Source of the DNA: JAPPHA01 sp963662815
GTDB taxonomy: Bacteria; Pseudomonadota; Alphaproteobacteria; Rhodobacterales; Rhodobacteraceae
Length of the DNA: 64,000 bases
Direction of reading: 5' to 3'
Assembly (NCBI GenBank): GCA_963662815.2
Contig: CAXXWA010000029.1
Location: forward strand, 372,001 to 436,000
Both the position numbers and the translations under genes were made by a program. Under the pieces are notes generated by a model, which saw nothing but the letters and a program-made list of their open reading frames with translations, was not told the origin of the DNA and did no database searches. Shown here piece by piece: positions 25,244 to 34,472 of this stretch (position 1 is the first letter of the stretch; every line of letters begins with the position of its first letter).

Positions 25244-27319
25244 TCAATCCAGGAGTTCGGCGATTTCCCGCTTGAACGAGACGCGGTCTCCAGTGTCGGG
25301 CGGCTCGTCGAGCGCCTCGGCGTAGCGCCTTCCGGAAAAGACCGCATGGGCAATGGTGGCCGGCGCTTCCGCATCGCCGATCCGGACCACGGACTCTATG
25401 CCGGCTTGCTTCCAATCGTCGCGGCGCGCAGCGAGATCTAAGTAGAGGTCGTCGACAGGTTGTCGGGAGGTGACCAGAACGACCGCCGCCGCCGGTATCT
25501 CGCGCGTCCTGCCGGTGAAGATGCAGGAGGCCCGGACGTGGCCGTCCCCGATTTCCTCGAGTGCAAGATGGGGCAGGATGTCGACTTCCTTTTCGAGCAG
25601 CCGCGTCTGAATGTAGGGTTGCTCCATGGTGTTGCGGGTCCAGGTCGAAACCTCCGCTGCCGGCGTCATCAGCGTGACCCGGAACCCCGAGTCCGCCAGG
25701 CGCTCGGCGATGACTCCGCCCATGTAGTAGTGATCGTCGTCCCAGAGGACGACGTCGCGCCCTGACGGCAACCGCCCGTCCATGATGTCGTCGGGAGTCA
25801 GCACCTCCATGCTGTCGGATGCAGGTAGCGGCCGCGTCCAATGATGCGCAACGCCGTCGTTCCGCCAACAGGAGCCGGTGGCCACGGCGACCCGGGGATG
25901 TCCGAATTCGAGCACGTGATCCGCGGTCATAGCCGAGTCGAGGTAGAGTTCGACGTTGACCAGCTTCCGGATCTGGAGTTCGCGGTAGTCGCGAACCCGC
26001 CCCCAGGCGGCAAGGCCGGGCAATCCGGACTCCCGCGCCACCCGGCCGCCGATCCGGGTTTCCTTCTCCGCGACCACTACGGGGTAGCCGCGCTTTCCGA
26101 GCGCCTGCGCGGCCTCCAGCCCGGCCGGACCGGCCCCGATCACGAGGACCGGCTTCCGGCTCTTCGCGGGCGGCATGCGCTCCGGATGCCAGCCGCGGCG
26201 CCATTCCTCTCCCATCGACGGGTTCTGCGTGCAGCGGATCGGGGACATGGTGAAATCACCGGAGACGCAGATGTTGCACCCGATGCACTCCCGGATGTCG
26301 TCGGGCCGGCCCTCCTCCACCTTCCTGGGCAGGAAGGGATCCGCAATCGACGGCCGCGCGCAGCCGACCAGGTCGATCCTGCCCTTCCGGACCAGGGACG
26401 CCATATGGTCGGGACTGGTGTAGCGCCCGACGCCGACAACCGGCTTCGACGTCAGCGACTTCAGGTTCTCGTGGAGATATTCCTGATCTCCCTCGGGCGC
26501 GAAACGCGACGTCTTCGAATCGCGGTCCCAGCCGGCGAGGCAGATGTCCCAGAGGTCAGGAATCTCGGCGAGCAGGCCGATCATGTCCTCGGCTTCCGAC
26601 CGGCAGATGTCTTCGGGGCCCGCCGGCTCGTCGACGGAGAAGCGGCAGGGAACCGCGCAGGCCTCGCCGACTTCCTCGCGGGTGTCGAGAAGCACTTCAC
26701 GGAGCAACCGGACCCGGTTCTCGAGCGAACCGCCGTACTCGTCGCTTCGGTGGTTATAGCGCCGGGACATGAAATGATAGAAACAGCCGAGCGCGTGGCC
26801 GGCATAGACATAGATGAGGTCGAATCCTGCCGAACGACCCCGCCGCGCTGCCGCCCGGTGCCAGCGCCGGAAGTTCCGGATGTCCTCCTTGTCCATCGTC
26901 CGCGCCTGAACCGGCTCGTACGTGAAGCTCGCAACCGGAAGTCCGGTCGGCGCCAGCGGAACCTCGCGACCGTAGAGGTTGGGTCCGTTCAGCCCGTTGT
27001 AGGCGAGTTCGATCCCCGCGAGCGCGTCATGTTCGTGGATCTTGTCGGCCATCTTCGCGAGCATGGGGATGTCGCGGTCGTCCCAGAGCCGCAGTTCGAT
27101 GTAGGGGTTGATGTCGGAGGTGTGATGTATCTCGACCTGTTCCGTGCAGACCACGGCCCAGCCGCCCTCCGCCTTGACCCCGCGCATGTGGGCGAGCGCC
27201 GTCGGATCCCGGTAGCCCATGCCGTTGCAGTGCGGGACCTGGTAGAAGCGGTTTCGCGCCCTCACCGGGCCGATATCGACGGGTTCGAAGAGGATGTCGT
27301 GTGCCGGCGATCGAGGCAT
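25244..27319 (-). CDS. Trimethylamine-dehydrogenase-like flavoprotein
   Basis: Multidomain iron-sulfur flavoprotein, 691 aa, of the trimethylamine/dimethylamine dehydrogenase and 2,4-dienoyl-CoA reductase group. Residues 1-350 form the FMN barrel; FYQVPHC has the cysteine (Cys31) that binds FMN covalently in trimethylamine dehydrogenase, and GCARPSIADPFLPRKVEEGR is conserved. CIGCNICVSG...CTQNP (about 350-372) are the 4Fe-4S cysteines, followed by GWHPER. Then come VLVIGAGPAGLEAAQALG (about 394-411) and the ADP-binding and C-terminal domains. It is the last gene of the minus-strand operon, so it probably oxidises the N-methylated amine taken up by the transporter. Confidence 0.88.
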   Translation of the reverse strand: MPRSPAHDILFEPVDIGPVRARNRFYQVPHCNGMGYRDPTALAHMRGVKAEGGWAVVCTEQVEIHHTSDINPYIELRLWDDRDIPMLAKMADKIHEHDALAGIELAYNGLNGPNLYGREVPLAPTGLPVASFTYEPVQARTMDKEDIRNFRRWHRAAARRGRSAGFDLIYVYAGHALGCFYHFMSRRYNHRSDEYGGSLENRVRLLREVLLDTREEVGEACAVPCRFSVDEPAGPEDICRSEAEDMIGLLAEIPDLWDICLAGWDRDSKTSRFAPEGDQEYLHENLKSLTSKPVVGVGRYTSPDHMASLVRKGRIDLVGCARPSIADPFLPRKVEEGRPDDIRECIGCNICVSGDFTMSPIRCTQNPSMGEEWRRGWHPERMPPAKSRKPVLVIGAGPAGLEAAQALGKRGYPVVVAEKETRIGGRVARESGLPGLAAWGRVRDYRELQIRKLVNVELYLDSAMTADHVLEFGHPRVAVATGSCWRNDGVAHHWTRPLPASDSMEVLTPDDIMDGRLPSGRDVVLWDDDHYYMGGVIAERLADSGFRVTLMTPAAEVSTWTRNTMEQPYIQTRLLEKEVDILPHLALEEIGDGHVRASCIFTGRTREIPAAAVVLVTSRQPVDDLYLDLAARRDDWKQAGIESVVRIGDAEAPATIAHAVFSGRRYAEALDEPPDTGDRVSFKREIAELLD

Positions 27320-27353
27320 TCGGTCGGAACCTGACCAGCAGTCGGAGGGATTC

Positions 27354-27381
27354 GGGGAGGCGCGGCCGTCCGCGCCTCCCC
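27354..27381 (-). terminator. Strong hairpin between binding-protein and flavoprotein genes
   Basis: Perfect 12-bp stem GGGGAGGCGCGG / CCGCGCCTCCCC with loop CCGT on the plus strand. It lies between the binding-protein stop and the flavoprotein start on the minus strand. No T-run follows, so it may instead be an mRNA-stabilising structure that favours the binding-protein transcript, as is common in transport operons. Confidence 0.45.
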
Positions 27382-27411
27382 CCGAGATCCGGCGGCCGGG
27401 GCCGCGCGGGC

Positions 27412-28458
27412 CTACTTCTTCAGCCGCGTCCAGATTGCGTCGTAGACTTCCTGGGTCGCCTGGTCGCAGACCTGAACGAAGGTGCCGGCCGGCGCGTCGG
27501 CGGGCGGAATCGACTCTGGCTGCGACTTGAGCTCGTCGGCAAGGAGATCGGTGACCCCCATGACTCCGGCGCTGTACTGGGCGAAGTTGGTCACTGCCGC
27601 GATGTTCTCGGGTTCCAGCAGGAAGTCCATGAACCGGATGGCGTTCGCCCTGTTCGGCGCGTCCTTGAGCAGCACGACGTTGTCCATCCAGACGATCAGC
27701 CCTTCGCGCGGATAGGAGTACTCTATGTTGGCGCCCTCGGCGCGGGCCTTCGCCGAGAATCCGTTCCAGATCATGCCGACGGCCGCATCGCCCGAGACCA
27801 GCACGTCCTTCGCGCCGTCCGAGTTGAAGGACGCCCAGTGCTGCTTCGCGGACTGCAGGAGTTCGTCAAGCGCCTTGAGCTGCTCCCGATCCGTCGAACA
27901 CTGCGGAATTCCGAGGTGCATCGCGGCGAGCAGCATGACCTCGCCCTGGGAATCGAGGATGTTGATCCGGCCCTTCAGGTCGTCCGGCGGATCGAAGACG
28001 ATGCTGGTGGTCCGGATGTCGCCGGCGAAGACGTCGCGGTTGACCGAGAAGCTCGTCGAACCCCACTGGTAGGGAATGGAGTGCTTCCGGCCCGAATCGA
28101 AGGGCACGTCCAGCCACTGCGGCTCGACGTTGCCGATGTTCGCCAGTTCGCCGTCGGCGATCGTGTCGAGCATCCCTTCGCCGATCATGATCTCCACCAT
28201 GTAGTCGCCCGGAACGGCAACGTCGTAGGAGCCGAGCTTGCCGGCCTTGAGAGTCGCGAGCATGGCCTCGTTGGAATCGTAGGTGTCCATGATCACCTCG
28301 ATGCCGGTTTCCTCGGAAAACTTGTCGAGAAGCTCCTGCGGAATGTATTCGAACCAATGGTAGACGGACAAGTTTCCTTCCGCCGAGGCGCTCCCGGCAA
28401 GGAGGCCGGCGGCGGCGATCGCCGCAGTTCCGAAGTTCAAGCGGTTCTTGCTGGTCAT
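27412..28458 (-). CDS. Polyamine-type ABC transporter substrate-binding protein (PotD/PotF-like)
   Basis: Periplasmic binding protein, 348 aa. The signal peptide is RLNFGTAAIAAAGLLAGSASA and the mature protein begins EGNLSVYHWFEYIPQELLDK, a classic PotD/PotF opening. GIEVIMDTYDSNEAMLATLK and GMIWNGFSAKAR are family landmarks. The ATG at 28458 has GGAG 8 nt upstream; longer in-frame starts lack a ribosome site. It is the fourth gene of the operon; the strong hairpin behind it may raise its relative level. Confidence 0.9.
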   Translation of the reverse strand: MTSKNRLNFGTAAIAAAGLLAGSASAEGNLSVYHWFEYIPQELLDKFSEETGIEVIMDTYDSNEAMLATLKAGKLGSYDVAVPGDYMVEIMIGEGMLDTIADGELANIGNVEPQWLDVPFDSGRKHSIPYQWGSTSFSVNRDVFAGDIRTTSIVFDPPDDLKGRINILDSQGEVMLLAAMHLGIPQCSTDREQLKALDELLQSAKQHWASFNSDGAKDVLVSGDAAVGMIWNGFSAKARAEGANIEYSYPREGLIVWMDNVVLLKDAPNRANAIRFMDFLLEPENIAAVTNFAQYSAGVMGVTDLLADELKSQPESIPPADAPAGTFVQVCDQATQEVYDAIWTRLKK

Positions 28459-28537
28459 AAATAATTCTCCATGTTCGTTTCGGATCGTCGGCAATCGAGT
28501 GTCTGCCCGGCCTCCGACCGCTCGGTAGATGTCACCG

Positions 28538-29404
28538 TCACTTGCCTTCCGCCTGGGCCGTCGCCGCGTCGTCCGCGCCGGCGCCGCGAGGCGCCTGCCC
28601 AGGCTTCTGGCCGATCCGGCCCACCATGTAGGACACGGTAACCAACACGAGCGACAGGAGCAACATGATCGTCGACAGAGCCATGATGTTTGGCTTGATG
28701 CCCTGCTTGACCGCGCCGAAGATCGCCGTCGGCAATGTCTCCACTCCCGCGCCCTTGATGAAGTTGGTGATGATGAAGTCGTCGAGCGAAATGATGAAGG
28801 CGAGGAGGAAGCCGGCGAGAATGCCCGGCGCCATCAGGGGAAGCAGAACATGCACGAAGACCTGCCAGCGGCTGGCGTAGAGGTCCATCGCCGCCTCCTC
28901 GTAGACGCTCTCGATGCCTTCGAGCCTTGCCGACAGCGGAAGGTAGGCGAAGGGAATGCAGAAGACGATGTGGGCGACCAGGATCGAGTTGTAGCCGAGG
29001 GTGAAGCCAATGGCGCTGAAGAACACGAGCGTCGCCACTGCGGTGACGATTTCCGGGACCATGATGGGCATGGACAGGAGCGCAAAGCTCGCCTGCCGGC
29101 CGCGAAAGGCACCGCCGCGAATCATGCCGATCGCGGCGGCGGTGGCGATGACGGTCGCGGCGGTCGCGGCGGCAGTGGCGATGGTCAGCGAATTCCAGGC
29201 CGCCGTCTTGAACTTGGCCGCCTCCAACCCGAAGAAAACGTCCTCGTACCAGCGCAGGCTGAACCCTCCCCAGACAGTGATCGATTGCGAGGCGTTGAAG
29301 CTGTAGGCCATCACCACCAGGAGCGGCGCGTAGAGCACGACCAGGCAGACGGCCGCCATGACGGCGAATTCCGGATAGCGCTTCACGGGATTTCCGCTCG
29401 CCAT
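28538..29404 (-). CDS. Polyamine-type ABC transporter permease (PotI/PotC-like)
   Basis: Membrane permease, 288 aa, beginning MASGNPVKRYPEFAVMAAVC. Six hydrophobic segments and an EAA loop SVYEEAAMDLYASRWQVFVH (about residues 173-192) are visible. The C-terminal tail after GRIGQKPGQ is alanine-rich and probably cytoplasmic. Its ATG lies 20 nt after the first permease stop. Confidence 0.9.
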   Translation of the reverse strand: MASGNPVKRYPEFAVMAAVCLVVLYAPLLVVMAYSFNASQSITVWGGFSLRWYEDVFFGLEAAKFKTAAWNSLTIATAAATAATVIATAAAIGMIRGGAFRGRQASFALLSMPIMVPEIVTAVATLVFFSAIGFTLGYNSILVAHIVFCIPFAYLPLSARLEGIESVYEEAAMDLYASRWQVFVHVLLPLMAPGILAGFLLAFIISLDDFIITNFIKGAGVETLPTAIFGAVKQGIKPNIMALSTIMLLLSLVLVTVSYMVGRIGQKPGQAPRGAGADDAATAQAEGK

Positions 29405-29424
29405 GATCCTCTCCCCGCCGCCGC

Positions 29425-30342
29425 TCAGCCCGCTTCCGCCGCCCGGCGCTGCCGGACAAGCAGCAGGAGGGCAAGAAGCACCATCGTCAGCAGGATCATC
29501 GACGCCGCCGCTCCGAACGGCCAGTTGCCCGCGTTCCCCTTGAACTGTTCCTCGATCAGCGAACCGATCATGAAATTCTTGGCGCCGCCGAGCAGGTCCG
29601 GCGCGAGAAAGGCGCCGAGGCTGGGCACGAAGACCAGGATGCAGCCGGCGACGATGCCCGGCCGGACCACCGGAAGAAGAACCCGCCGGAGGATCGTCCA
29701 GCGCCCGGCATAGAGGTCGGCGGCCGCTTCCGAGAGCGAGAAGTCGTAGCGCTCGACTGAAGCGTAGATCGGCAGCACCATGAACGGCAGGTACGAATAG
29801 AAAAGCCCGAGCTGGACGGCGAAGTCGGTGTTGATCATCGCCAGCGGTTCGGAAATCACGCCGAGAGACAGCAGCAGTTCGTTCAGCGGGCCGTTGTCGC
29901 GGATGAGAAACTTCATCGAAACCGTGCGGATCAGGAGGTTGACCCAATAGGGAACGGTGACGAGAAACAGCCAGATCGACCGGGTGTCGGGGCCGCGGGT
30001 TGCGATGAAGAAAGCCGTCGGAAAGCCGATGACCAGGCAGAACAGGGTGGCCAGCGCCGCCTGGATGATCGAACGGGCGAAGATGGTGATGTAGGTCCAT
30101 TCGATCTTCGGCGGCTCGTCGCCGAAAAGTCCCCGGTCGAAGATGAACTGGTCGTAGGCGGCGAAGGTGAATTCCCAGATCACGCCGCCCCGGAATTCCT
30201 TCGTCAGGAAAGAGTAGACCAGCATCATCAGGACCGGCACCAGCAGGAAGAAGCCGATCACCAGCCATGACGGGAGCAGCAGCCAGGTTCGGAGCGGCTG
30301 GAAGGACGCCGAGACGGGCTTGCGGGCCGCGGTTTCCGCCAT
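29425..30342 (-). CDS. Polyamine-type ABC transporter permease (PotH/PotB-like)
   Basis: Membrane permease, 305 aa, beginning MAETAARKPVSASFQPLRTW. The EAA loop is SLSEAAADLYAGRWTILRRV (about residues 198-217), followed by FVPSLGAFLAPDLLGGAKN, a stretch strongly conserved in PotH/PotB. The start overlaps the ATPase stop by one base (TGATG), so ATPase and permease are coupled. Confidence 0.9.
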   Translation of the reverse strand: MAETAARKPVSASFQPLRTWLLLPSWLVIGFFLLVPVLMMLVYSFLTKEFRGGVIWEFTFAAYDQFIFDRGLFGDEPPKIEWTYITIFARSIIQAALATLFCLVIGFPTAFFIATRGPDTRSIWLFLVTVPYWVNLLIRTVSMKFLIRDNGPLNELLLSLGVISEPLAMINTDFAVQLGLFYSYLPFMVLPIYASVERYDFSLSEAAADLYAGRWTILRRVLLPVVRPGIVAGCILVFVPSLGAFLAPDLLGGAKNFMIGSLIEEQFKGNAGNWPFGAAASMILLTMVLLALLLLVRQRRAAEAG

Positions 30343-31445
30343 CAGTCGTCCAGCAGGCGCACGGCGCCTTCCTCGAGTCGGACTCCGACCCGGTCGCCCA
30401 CGCCGAATCCCCCTTCGCCGCCCAGTTCGTTCTGCAGCCGCACCTGGAGCTGCAGGCCCCCGTCGAGGGTCAGGGAATACTGGGTGTCGGTGCCGAGGTA
30501 GACCGCCTGTTCGACGGCCCCCGCAAGCCGGTCGGGCCGCCTGCCCTCCCCGGCCGGTTCGGGCTCGAGCCGGATCCGCTCGGGCCGAATGAGGACGTGG
30601 CCCGCCGCGCCAGCCGGAACCGCCCGCTCGCTGAGGCACTCCACGGCGAAACCGTTCGCGAACTCGCACCGGCAGCGTCCGCCTTCCGCATCGGTGATCC
30701 TGACGTCGAGGAGATTCGTTTCGCCGATGAAGTTGGCGACGAAGCGGTTGACCGGGCGATCGTAGATTTCCCGGGCCGTCCCGATCTGCTGGATGACCCC
30801 GTCCGACATCACCGCGATCCGGTCCGACATCGCCAGCGCCTCTTCCTGGTCGTGGGTCACGAAGACGAAGGTGATGCCGGTGTCCTGCTGCAGCTGCTTG
30901 AGTTCGACCCGCATCGCCTGCCGGAGCTTCAGATCGAGCGCGGAGAGAGGTTCGTCGAGCAGCAGCACCTTAGGGCCCGGCGCGATCGCCCGGGCGAGCG
31001 CCGCCCGCTGCTGCTGTCCGCCGGAGAGCTGCACCGGGCGCCGGTCGGCGAGGGCCTCGAGCTTGACCAGTTCGAGCATGCGCCGGACCTGCCGTTCCGT
31101 TTCCCGGCGGCCGGTTCCCTTCATCATGAGGCCGAAGCCGACGTTCTCGGCGACGGTCATGTGCGGGAACAGGGCGTAGTGCTGAAAGACCGTGTTCACG
31201 GGACGCCTGTTCGGCGGCAGCTGCCCGATCTCCTCGCCGTAGAGGAGAATCTCGCCCCGCGTGACGTCCTCGAACCCGGCGATCATCCGCAGTAGCGTCG
31301 TCTTGCCGCAGCCCGACGGTCCGAGCAGCGTGAAGAATTCGCTGTCGCGAATGGCGAGGGTCGCATCGCTTATGGCGACAACGTCGCCGAAGTGCTTGGC
31401 CACGTTCCGGATCGCGATCGCATCGGTCGGAAGGTCCGGTTTCAT
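30342..31445 (-). CDS. Polyamine-type ABC transporter ATPase (PotG/PotA-like)
   Basis: ATPase subunit, 367 aa: Walker A GPSGCGKTT, signature LSGGQQQRAALARAI, Walker B VLLLDEPLSALDLKLRQ, H-loop FVTHDQEEALAMSD, C-terminal TOBE domain. First gene of the operon. The ATG at 31445 gives the usual length; an in-frame ATG 27 nt upstream is possible. The promoter should lie in the 300 nt before mtaB, but I see no good match. Confidence 0.91.
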   Translation of the reverse strand: MKPDLPTDAIAIRNVAKHFGDVVAISDATLAIRDSEFFTLLGPSGCGKTTLLRMIAGFEDVTRGEILLYGEEIGQLPPNRRPVNTVFQHYALFPHMTVAENVGFGLMMKGTGRRETERQVRRMLELVKLEALADRRPVQLSGGQQQRAALARAIAPGPKVLLLDEPLSALDLKLRQAMRVELKQLQQDTGITFVFVTHDQEEALAMSDRIAVMSDGVIQQIGTAREIYDRPVNRFVANFIGETNLLDVRITDAEGGRCRCEFANGFAVECLSERAVPAGAAGHVLIRPERIRLEPEPAGEGRRPDRLAGAVEQAVYLGTDTQYSLTLDGGLQLQVRLQNELGGEGGFGVGDRVGVRLEEGAVRLLDD

Positions 31446-31746
31446 CCTGCTGTCTCGTCCTTCCCTGATCATCCAGGCTTCCGGCTCGAGGGCGTGGAGC
31501 CACCGGAGACCGGATCGGCATCGCGCGGCATTGCGAACACCTTCGCAACAGCGCGGCGTCCGGGCCGCGCGCATGCCGAAGCGGGGGCAAACAACAGCGA
31601 ATTCCGCCTTCGGTCAAGTTCGAGGTGCGCAGCCGCATCCGTCGCGGCCCGCTGCAACCGAACGGGCGACGGGGAACCAGGCTCGCGCAGGCGGTCCGCC
31701 ATTGCCGTGCGGTCCTGCCGGATTCCCGCGTGCGCGAACCGCGCGG
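31446..31746. other. Intergenic region between ATPase start and mtaB stop
   Basis: About 300 nt that must hold the promoter of the minus-strand polyamine operon and the 3' region of mtaB. I see no clear -35/-10 pair, hairpin with T-run, or small gene. Confidence 0.4.
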
Positions 31747-33042
31747 TCACGCTGCCGCGGCGCGCGCGCCAGGCAGCGGCGCGGCGGCGGACGCGCGCAG
31801 GCGCCGTCCGTCCCGTCCGATTATTCGGGCCTCGATCACCTCTCCCGGAACGGCTTCCGCATCGAGAACGACTTCCGCGAATCCCTCCGTTCTTCCGGTG
31901 CCGCGGGTTTCGACGAGAACGGGCTGGCGTCCCCCGACCTGCGCGTCGAGATAGGCTCGGGCCTGCCGGTCGCCGAGGTCGCGCAGCCGCCGGGCCCGGT
32001 CCTTGACGATTCGGCGGTCGACCTGCGGCATCCGCGCAGCCGGCGTGCCGCGCCGGGGCGAAAAGGGAAAGACGTGCAGCCAGGTGAGCCCGCACTCCTC
32101 GACCAGAGACATCGAATTCTCGAACATGGCGTCGGACTCGGTCGGGAATCCGGCAATTATGTCGGCCCCAAAGACCACGCCGGGCCGGATCCGCCTGACA
32201 TCCTCGCAGAACCTGACGGCGTCGTCGCGGTTGTGCCGGCGCTTCATCCGCTTGAGGATCATGTCGTCGCCCGACTGAAGCGAGAGGTGAAGGTGCGGCA
32301 TGAACCTGGCTTCCGAGGCCATTGCGTCCAGGAGGGCCGGATCGGCCTCGACCGAGTCGATGGAAGAGAGGCGAAGGCGCGGCAGCCCGGGAACGCGGTC
32401 CAGAACGAGCTGCACCAGGTCTCCGAGGCGGCGGCAGCCCGGCAGGTCCGCCCCCCAGGCGGTCAGGTCGACTCCGGTCAGCACGACTTCGCGGTATCCG
32501 CGGTCGACGAAACGGGCGACCTGGTCGACCACCGCGTCCGCAGCGACCGACCGGGAGTTGCCCCTGCCGTAGGGGATGATGCAGAAGGTGCACCGGTGAT
32601 CGCAACCGTTCTGCACCTGCAGGTAGGCGCGCGACCGCGCCCCGAAACCGTCGACAGCGCGGACCGGCAGGTGCCGCTCCTGCATCACGTCGCCGACGCG
32701 AATCCTCTCGCAAGCGCCCGGCGCGCCGGCCAGACGCCGCCAGGTCTCCGCGCGCATCTTTTCCGGGTTGCCGATGACATGGTCGACCTCCGGCATTGCC
32801 GAGAATCCTTCCGGTTCGGTTTGCGCCGCGCAACCGGTCGCAACGACGAGCGCCGCGGGATTCTCGCGCCGGAGCCGGCGAATCGCCTGCTTCGACGAGC
32901 GCACTGCCTCTGCGGTGACGGCGCAGGTATTGACAACGACGGCGTCGCCCAGACCGGAGTCTTCCGCCAGCCTGCGCATCGTCTCGGTCTCGAAGGCATT
33001 CAGCCGACAACCGAATGTGGAGAACACGGGAGATCCGGTCAT
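31747..33042 (-). CDS. mtaB: tRNA t6A37 methylthiotransferase MtaB
   Basis: Radical-SAM enzyme that adds a methylthio group to N6-threonylcarbamoyladenosine at tRNA position 37, 431 aa. The N-terminal UPF0004 domain has cysteines in TFGCRLNAFET, VVNTCAVTAEA and VATGCAAQ for the auxiliary cluster; the radical-SAM motif is CDHRCTFCIIPYGRGNSRS (about residues 148-166). A TRAM-like tail follows RDLGDRQAR. The first motif with Arg (GCRLN) and the overall length favour MtaB over MiaB or RimO. The start overlaps dapF by 4 nt (ATGA). Confidence 0.9.
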   Translation of the reverse strand: MTGSPVFSTFGCRLNAFETETMRRLAEDSGLGDAVVVNTCAVTAEAVRSSKQAIRRLRRENPAALVVATGCAAQTEPEGFSAMPEVDHVIGNPEKMRAETWRRLAGAPGACERIRVGDVMQERHLPVRAVDGFGARSRAYLQVQNGCDHRCTFCIIPYGRGNSRSVAADAVVDQVARFVDRGYREVVLTGVDLTAWGADLPGCRRLGDLVQLVLDRVPGLPRLRLSSIDSVEADPALLDAMASEARFMPHLHLSLQSGDDMILKRMKRRHNRDDAVRFCEDVRRIRPGVVFGADIIAGFPTESDAMFENSMSLVEECGLTWLHVFPFSPRRGTPAARMPQVDRRIVKDRARRLRDLGDRQARAYLDAQVGGRQPVLVETRGTGRTEGFAEVVLDAEAVPGEVIEARIIGRDGRRLRASAAAPLPGARAAAA

Positions 33043-33890
33043 GCGGCCTCCGGGAACCCCGGCGCAAGCGACCCCGAGAAGACCCGAAACGCGGGCCCCG
33101 TCATCCAGACCCCGTCATCCGTCCAGTCGATGGCGAGCACCCCGCCGTCCAGGTGAACCGCCGCGGAACGGTCGGCAAGACCGCGAAGATGCGCCGCGAC
33201 CGCCGTCGCGCAGGATCCCGACCCGCTTGCGGGCGTCACCCCCGCGCCGCGCTCCCAGACGCGCATGCGCAGGTTGCCGCGATCGAGAACCTGAACGAAT
33301 TCCACGTTCGTGCGTTCCGGAAACAGCGGGTCGCGCTCGACAGCCGGGCCGCGGCGTTCCGGCGAGATCGCCTCAATGTCGTCCACGAAGAAGACGCAAT
33401 GCGGATTCCCCATGCCGACGGCGACGGGCGAGCCCTCGAGCGGCAGCGCCAGGGTGTCGACGTCGCGCGCCAGCGGAATCTTTTTCCATGCGGTCTGCGG
33501 GCTTCCCATGTTCACCGAGACATTGCCGTCGCCCGCCATCCGGACCGGGAGGATGCCCCTGCCCGTCCTGATGCGGACGAGGTCGCGTCCGGTTTCGTTC
33601 ATGAGGATCCGGCCGATGCAGCGGCTGGCGTTGCCGCAGGCCGCCGATGGCGACCCGTCGGCGTTCCTGAATTCGACCGCGGCGTCGACGCTCGCATCCG
33701 GATCCCCGCGCAGGATGGCAAGCTGGTCGAAGCCGATTCCGAGGCGCCTGTCGGCGGCGGCGCGCACGAATTCAGCATCGACCGGAGCGGCTGAAACCGT
33801 CCTTCGCAAGTCGATGATCACGAAATCGTTTCCGAGCGCCTGCATTTTCAGGAAGTGCAGGTTCCGGCCTTGTTCCTGTTCCGCGTGCAT
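33039..33890 (-). CDS. dapF: Diaminopimelate epimerase
   Basis: Converts LL- to meso-diaminopimelate in lysine and peptidoglycan synthesis; 283 aa. Both catalytic cysteines are visible: GNASRCIGR (about residues 84-92) and ASGSGSCATAV (about 224-234). The N-terminus KMQALGNDFVIIDLR is diagnostic. The ATG at 33890 gives a short extension before the conserved start; the internal ATG 15 codons later is possible but would cut FLK. Coupled to mtaB by a 4-nt overlap, an arrangement common in Alphaproteobacteria. Confidence 0.95.
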   Translation of the reverse strand: MHAEQEQGRNLHFLKMQALGNDFVIIDLRRTVSAAPVDAEFVRAAADRRLGIGFDQLAILRGDPDASVDAAVEFRNADGSPSAACGNASRCIGRILMNETGRDLVRIRTGRGILPVRMAGDGNVSVNMGSPQTAWKKIPLARDVDTLALPLEGSPVAVGMGNPHCVFFVDDIEAISPERRGPAVERDPLFPERTNVEFVQVLDRGNLRMRVWERGAGVTPASGSGSCATAVAAHLRGLADRSAAVHLDGGVLAIDWTDDGVWMTGPAFRVFSGSLAPGFPEAA

Positions 33891-34002
33891 GGCGGCGCGT
33901 ATACCCGATCGGCGCCTTCCGCGCCAGACGGGGCGGTCGCCGTCACCGGGGAAACGCGCCCTTGACCGGCGTCGCCTCCGACCTTAGTTTCCGCCCGTCT
34001 CC

Positions 34003-34078
34003 GGGCCCGTAGCTCAGTTGGTAGAGCAACTGACTTTTAATCAGTTGGTCACAGGTTCGATTCCTGTCGGGCTCACCA
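34003..34078 (+). tRNA. tRNA-Lys (anticodon TTT)
   Basis: Full 76-nt cloverleaf with encoded CCA: acceptor GGGCCCG pairs with CGGGCTC, D-arm GCTCAGTTGGTAGAGC, anticodon stem CTGAC/ATCAG flanking the loop with TTT, T-arm CAGGTTCGATTCCTG. Confidence 0.96.
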
Positions 34079-34472
34079 CGCTTTCCGCGCATTCTCCACC
34101 CTTCGTCCGTTCCAAGGCGCGCGACCCGCCGTCTCCTTCGTTCGAGTTCCGCCACAGTTCCGGAAACGTCCGGCAGTCCGCTACGGGGCGACGGTCTGCG
34201 TCCTGCATGCCTTCCGGAAGAAGACGATAGAGCGGTTCGCCGAATCGATGACGGAACTTGACGGGATTCGGCAGTTCGTTCCCAGGTTTGCTTTACGAGC
34301 ATGGTCCTCCGTCCCGGGTGGGGAGGAGGAAATCGTTCGCCGCTCCCACCGCCGCGCATCGCGGCCGGAGCGGAGACTTGACATCCCGTCTCCCAAGGAT
34401 GAACTCTCAGTCGTCCGTTCCTTCGCTGGCCGATGCCGAACGCAAGCCATGCCTGTCAAGGAGGCAATCCCG
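34079..34472. other. Region between tRNA-Lys and methyltransferase
   Basis: About 390 nt. The methyltransferase frame stays open here but shows no conserved sequence, and the good ribosome site is at its end, so I treat this as leader. No other gene is recognised. Confidence 0.45.

Noticed and set aside
25841..27334. Nearly 500-codon plus-strand frame opposite the flavoprotein.
   Set aside because: No conserved sequence; flavoprotein cofactor motifs on the minus strand fix the coding strand.
28529..29713. Long plus-strand frame opposite the permease genes.
   Set aside because: The translation is rich in Arg, Glu, Asp and His without motifs, and permease motifs on the minus strand are complete.
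29405..30268. Upstream extension of the minus-strand permease at 28538.
   Set aside because: Same effect: it is a shadow of the neighbouring permease gene.
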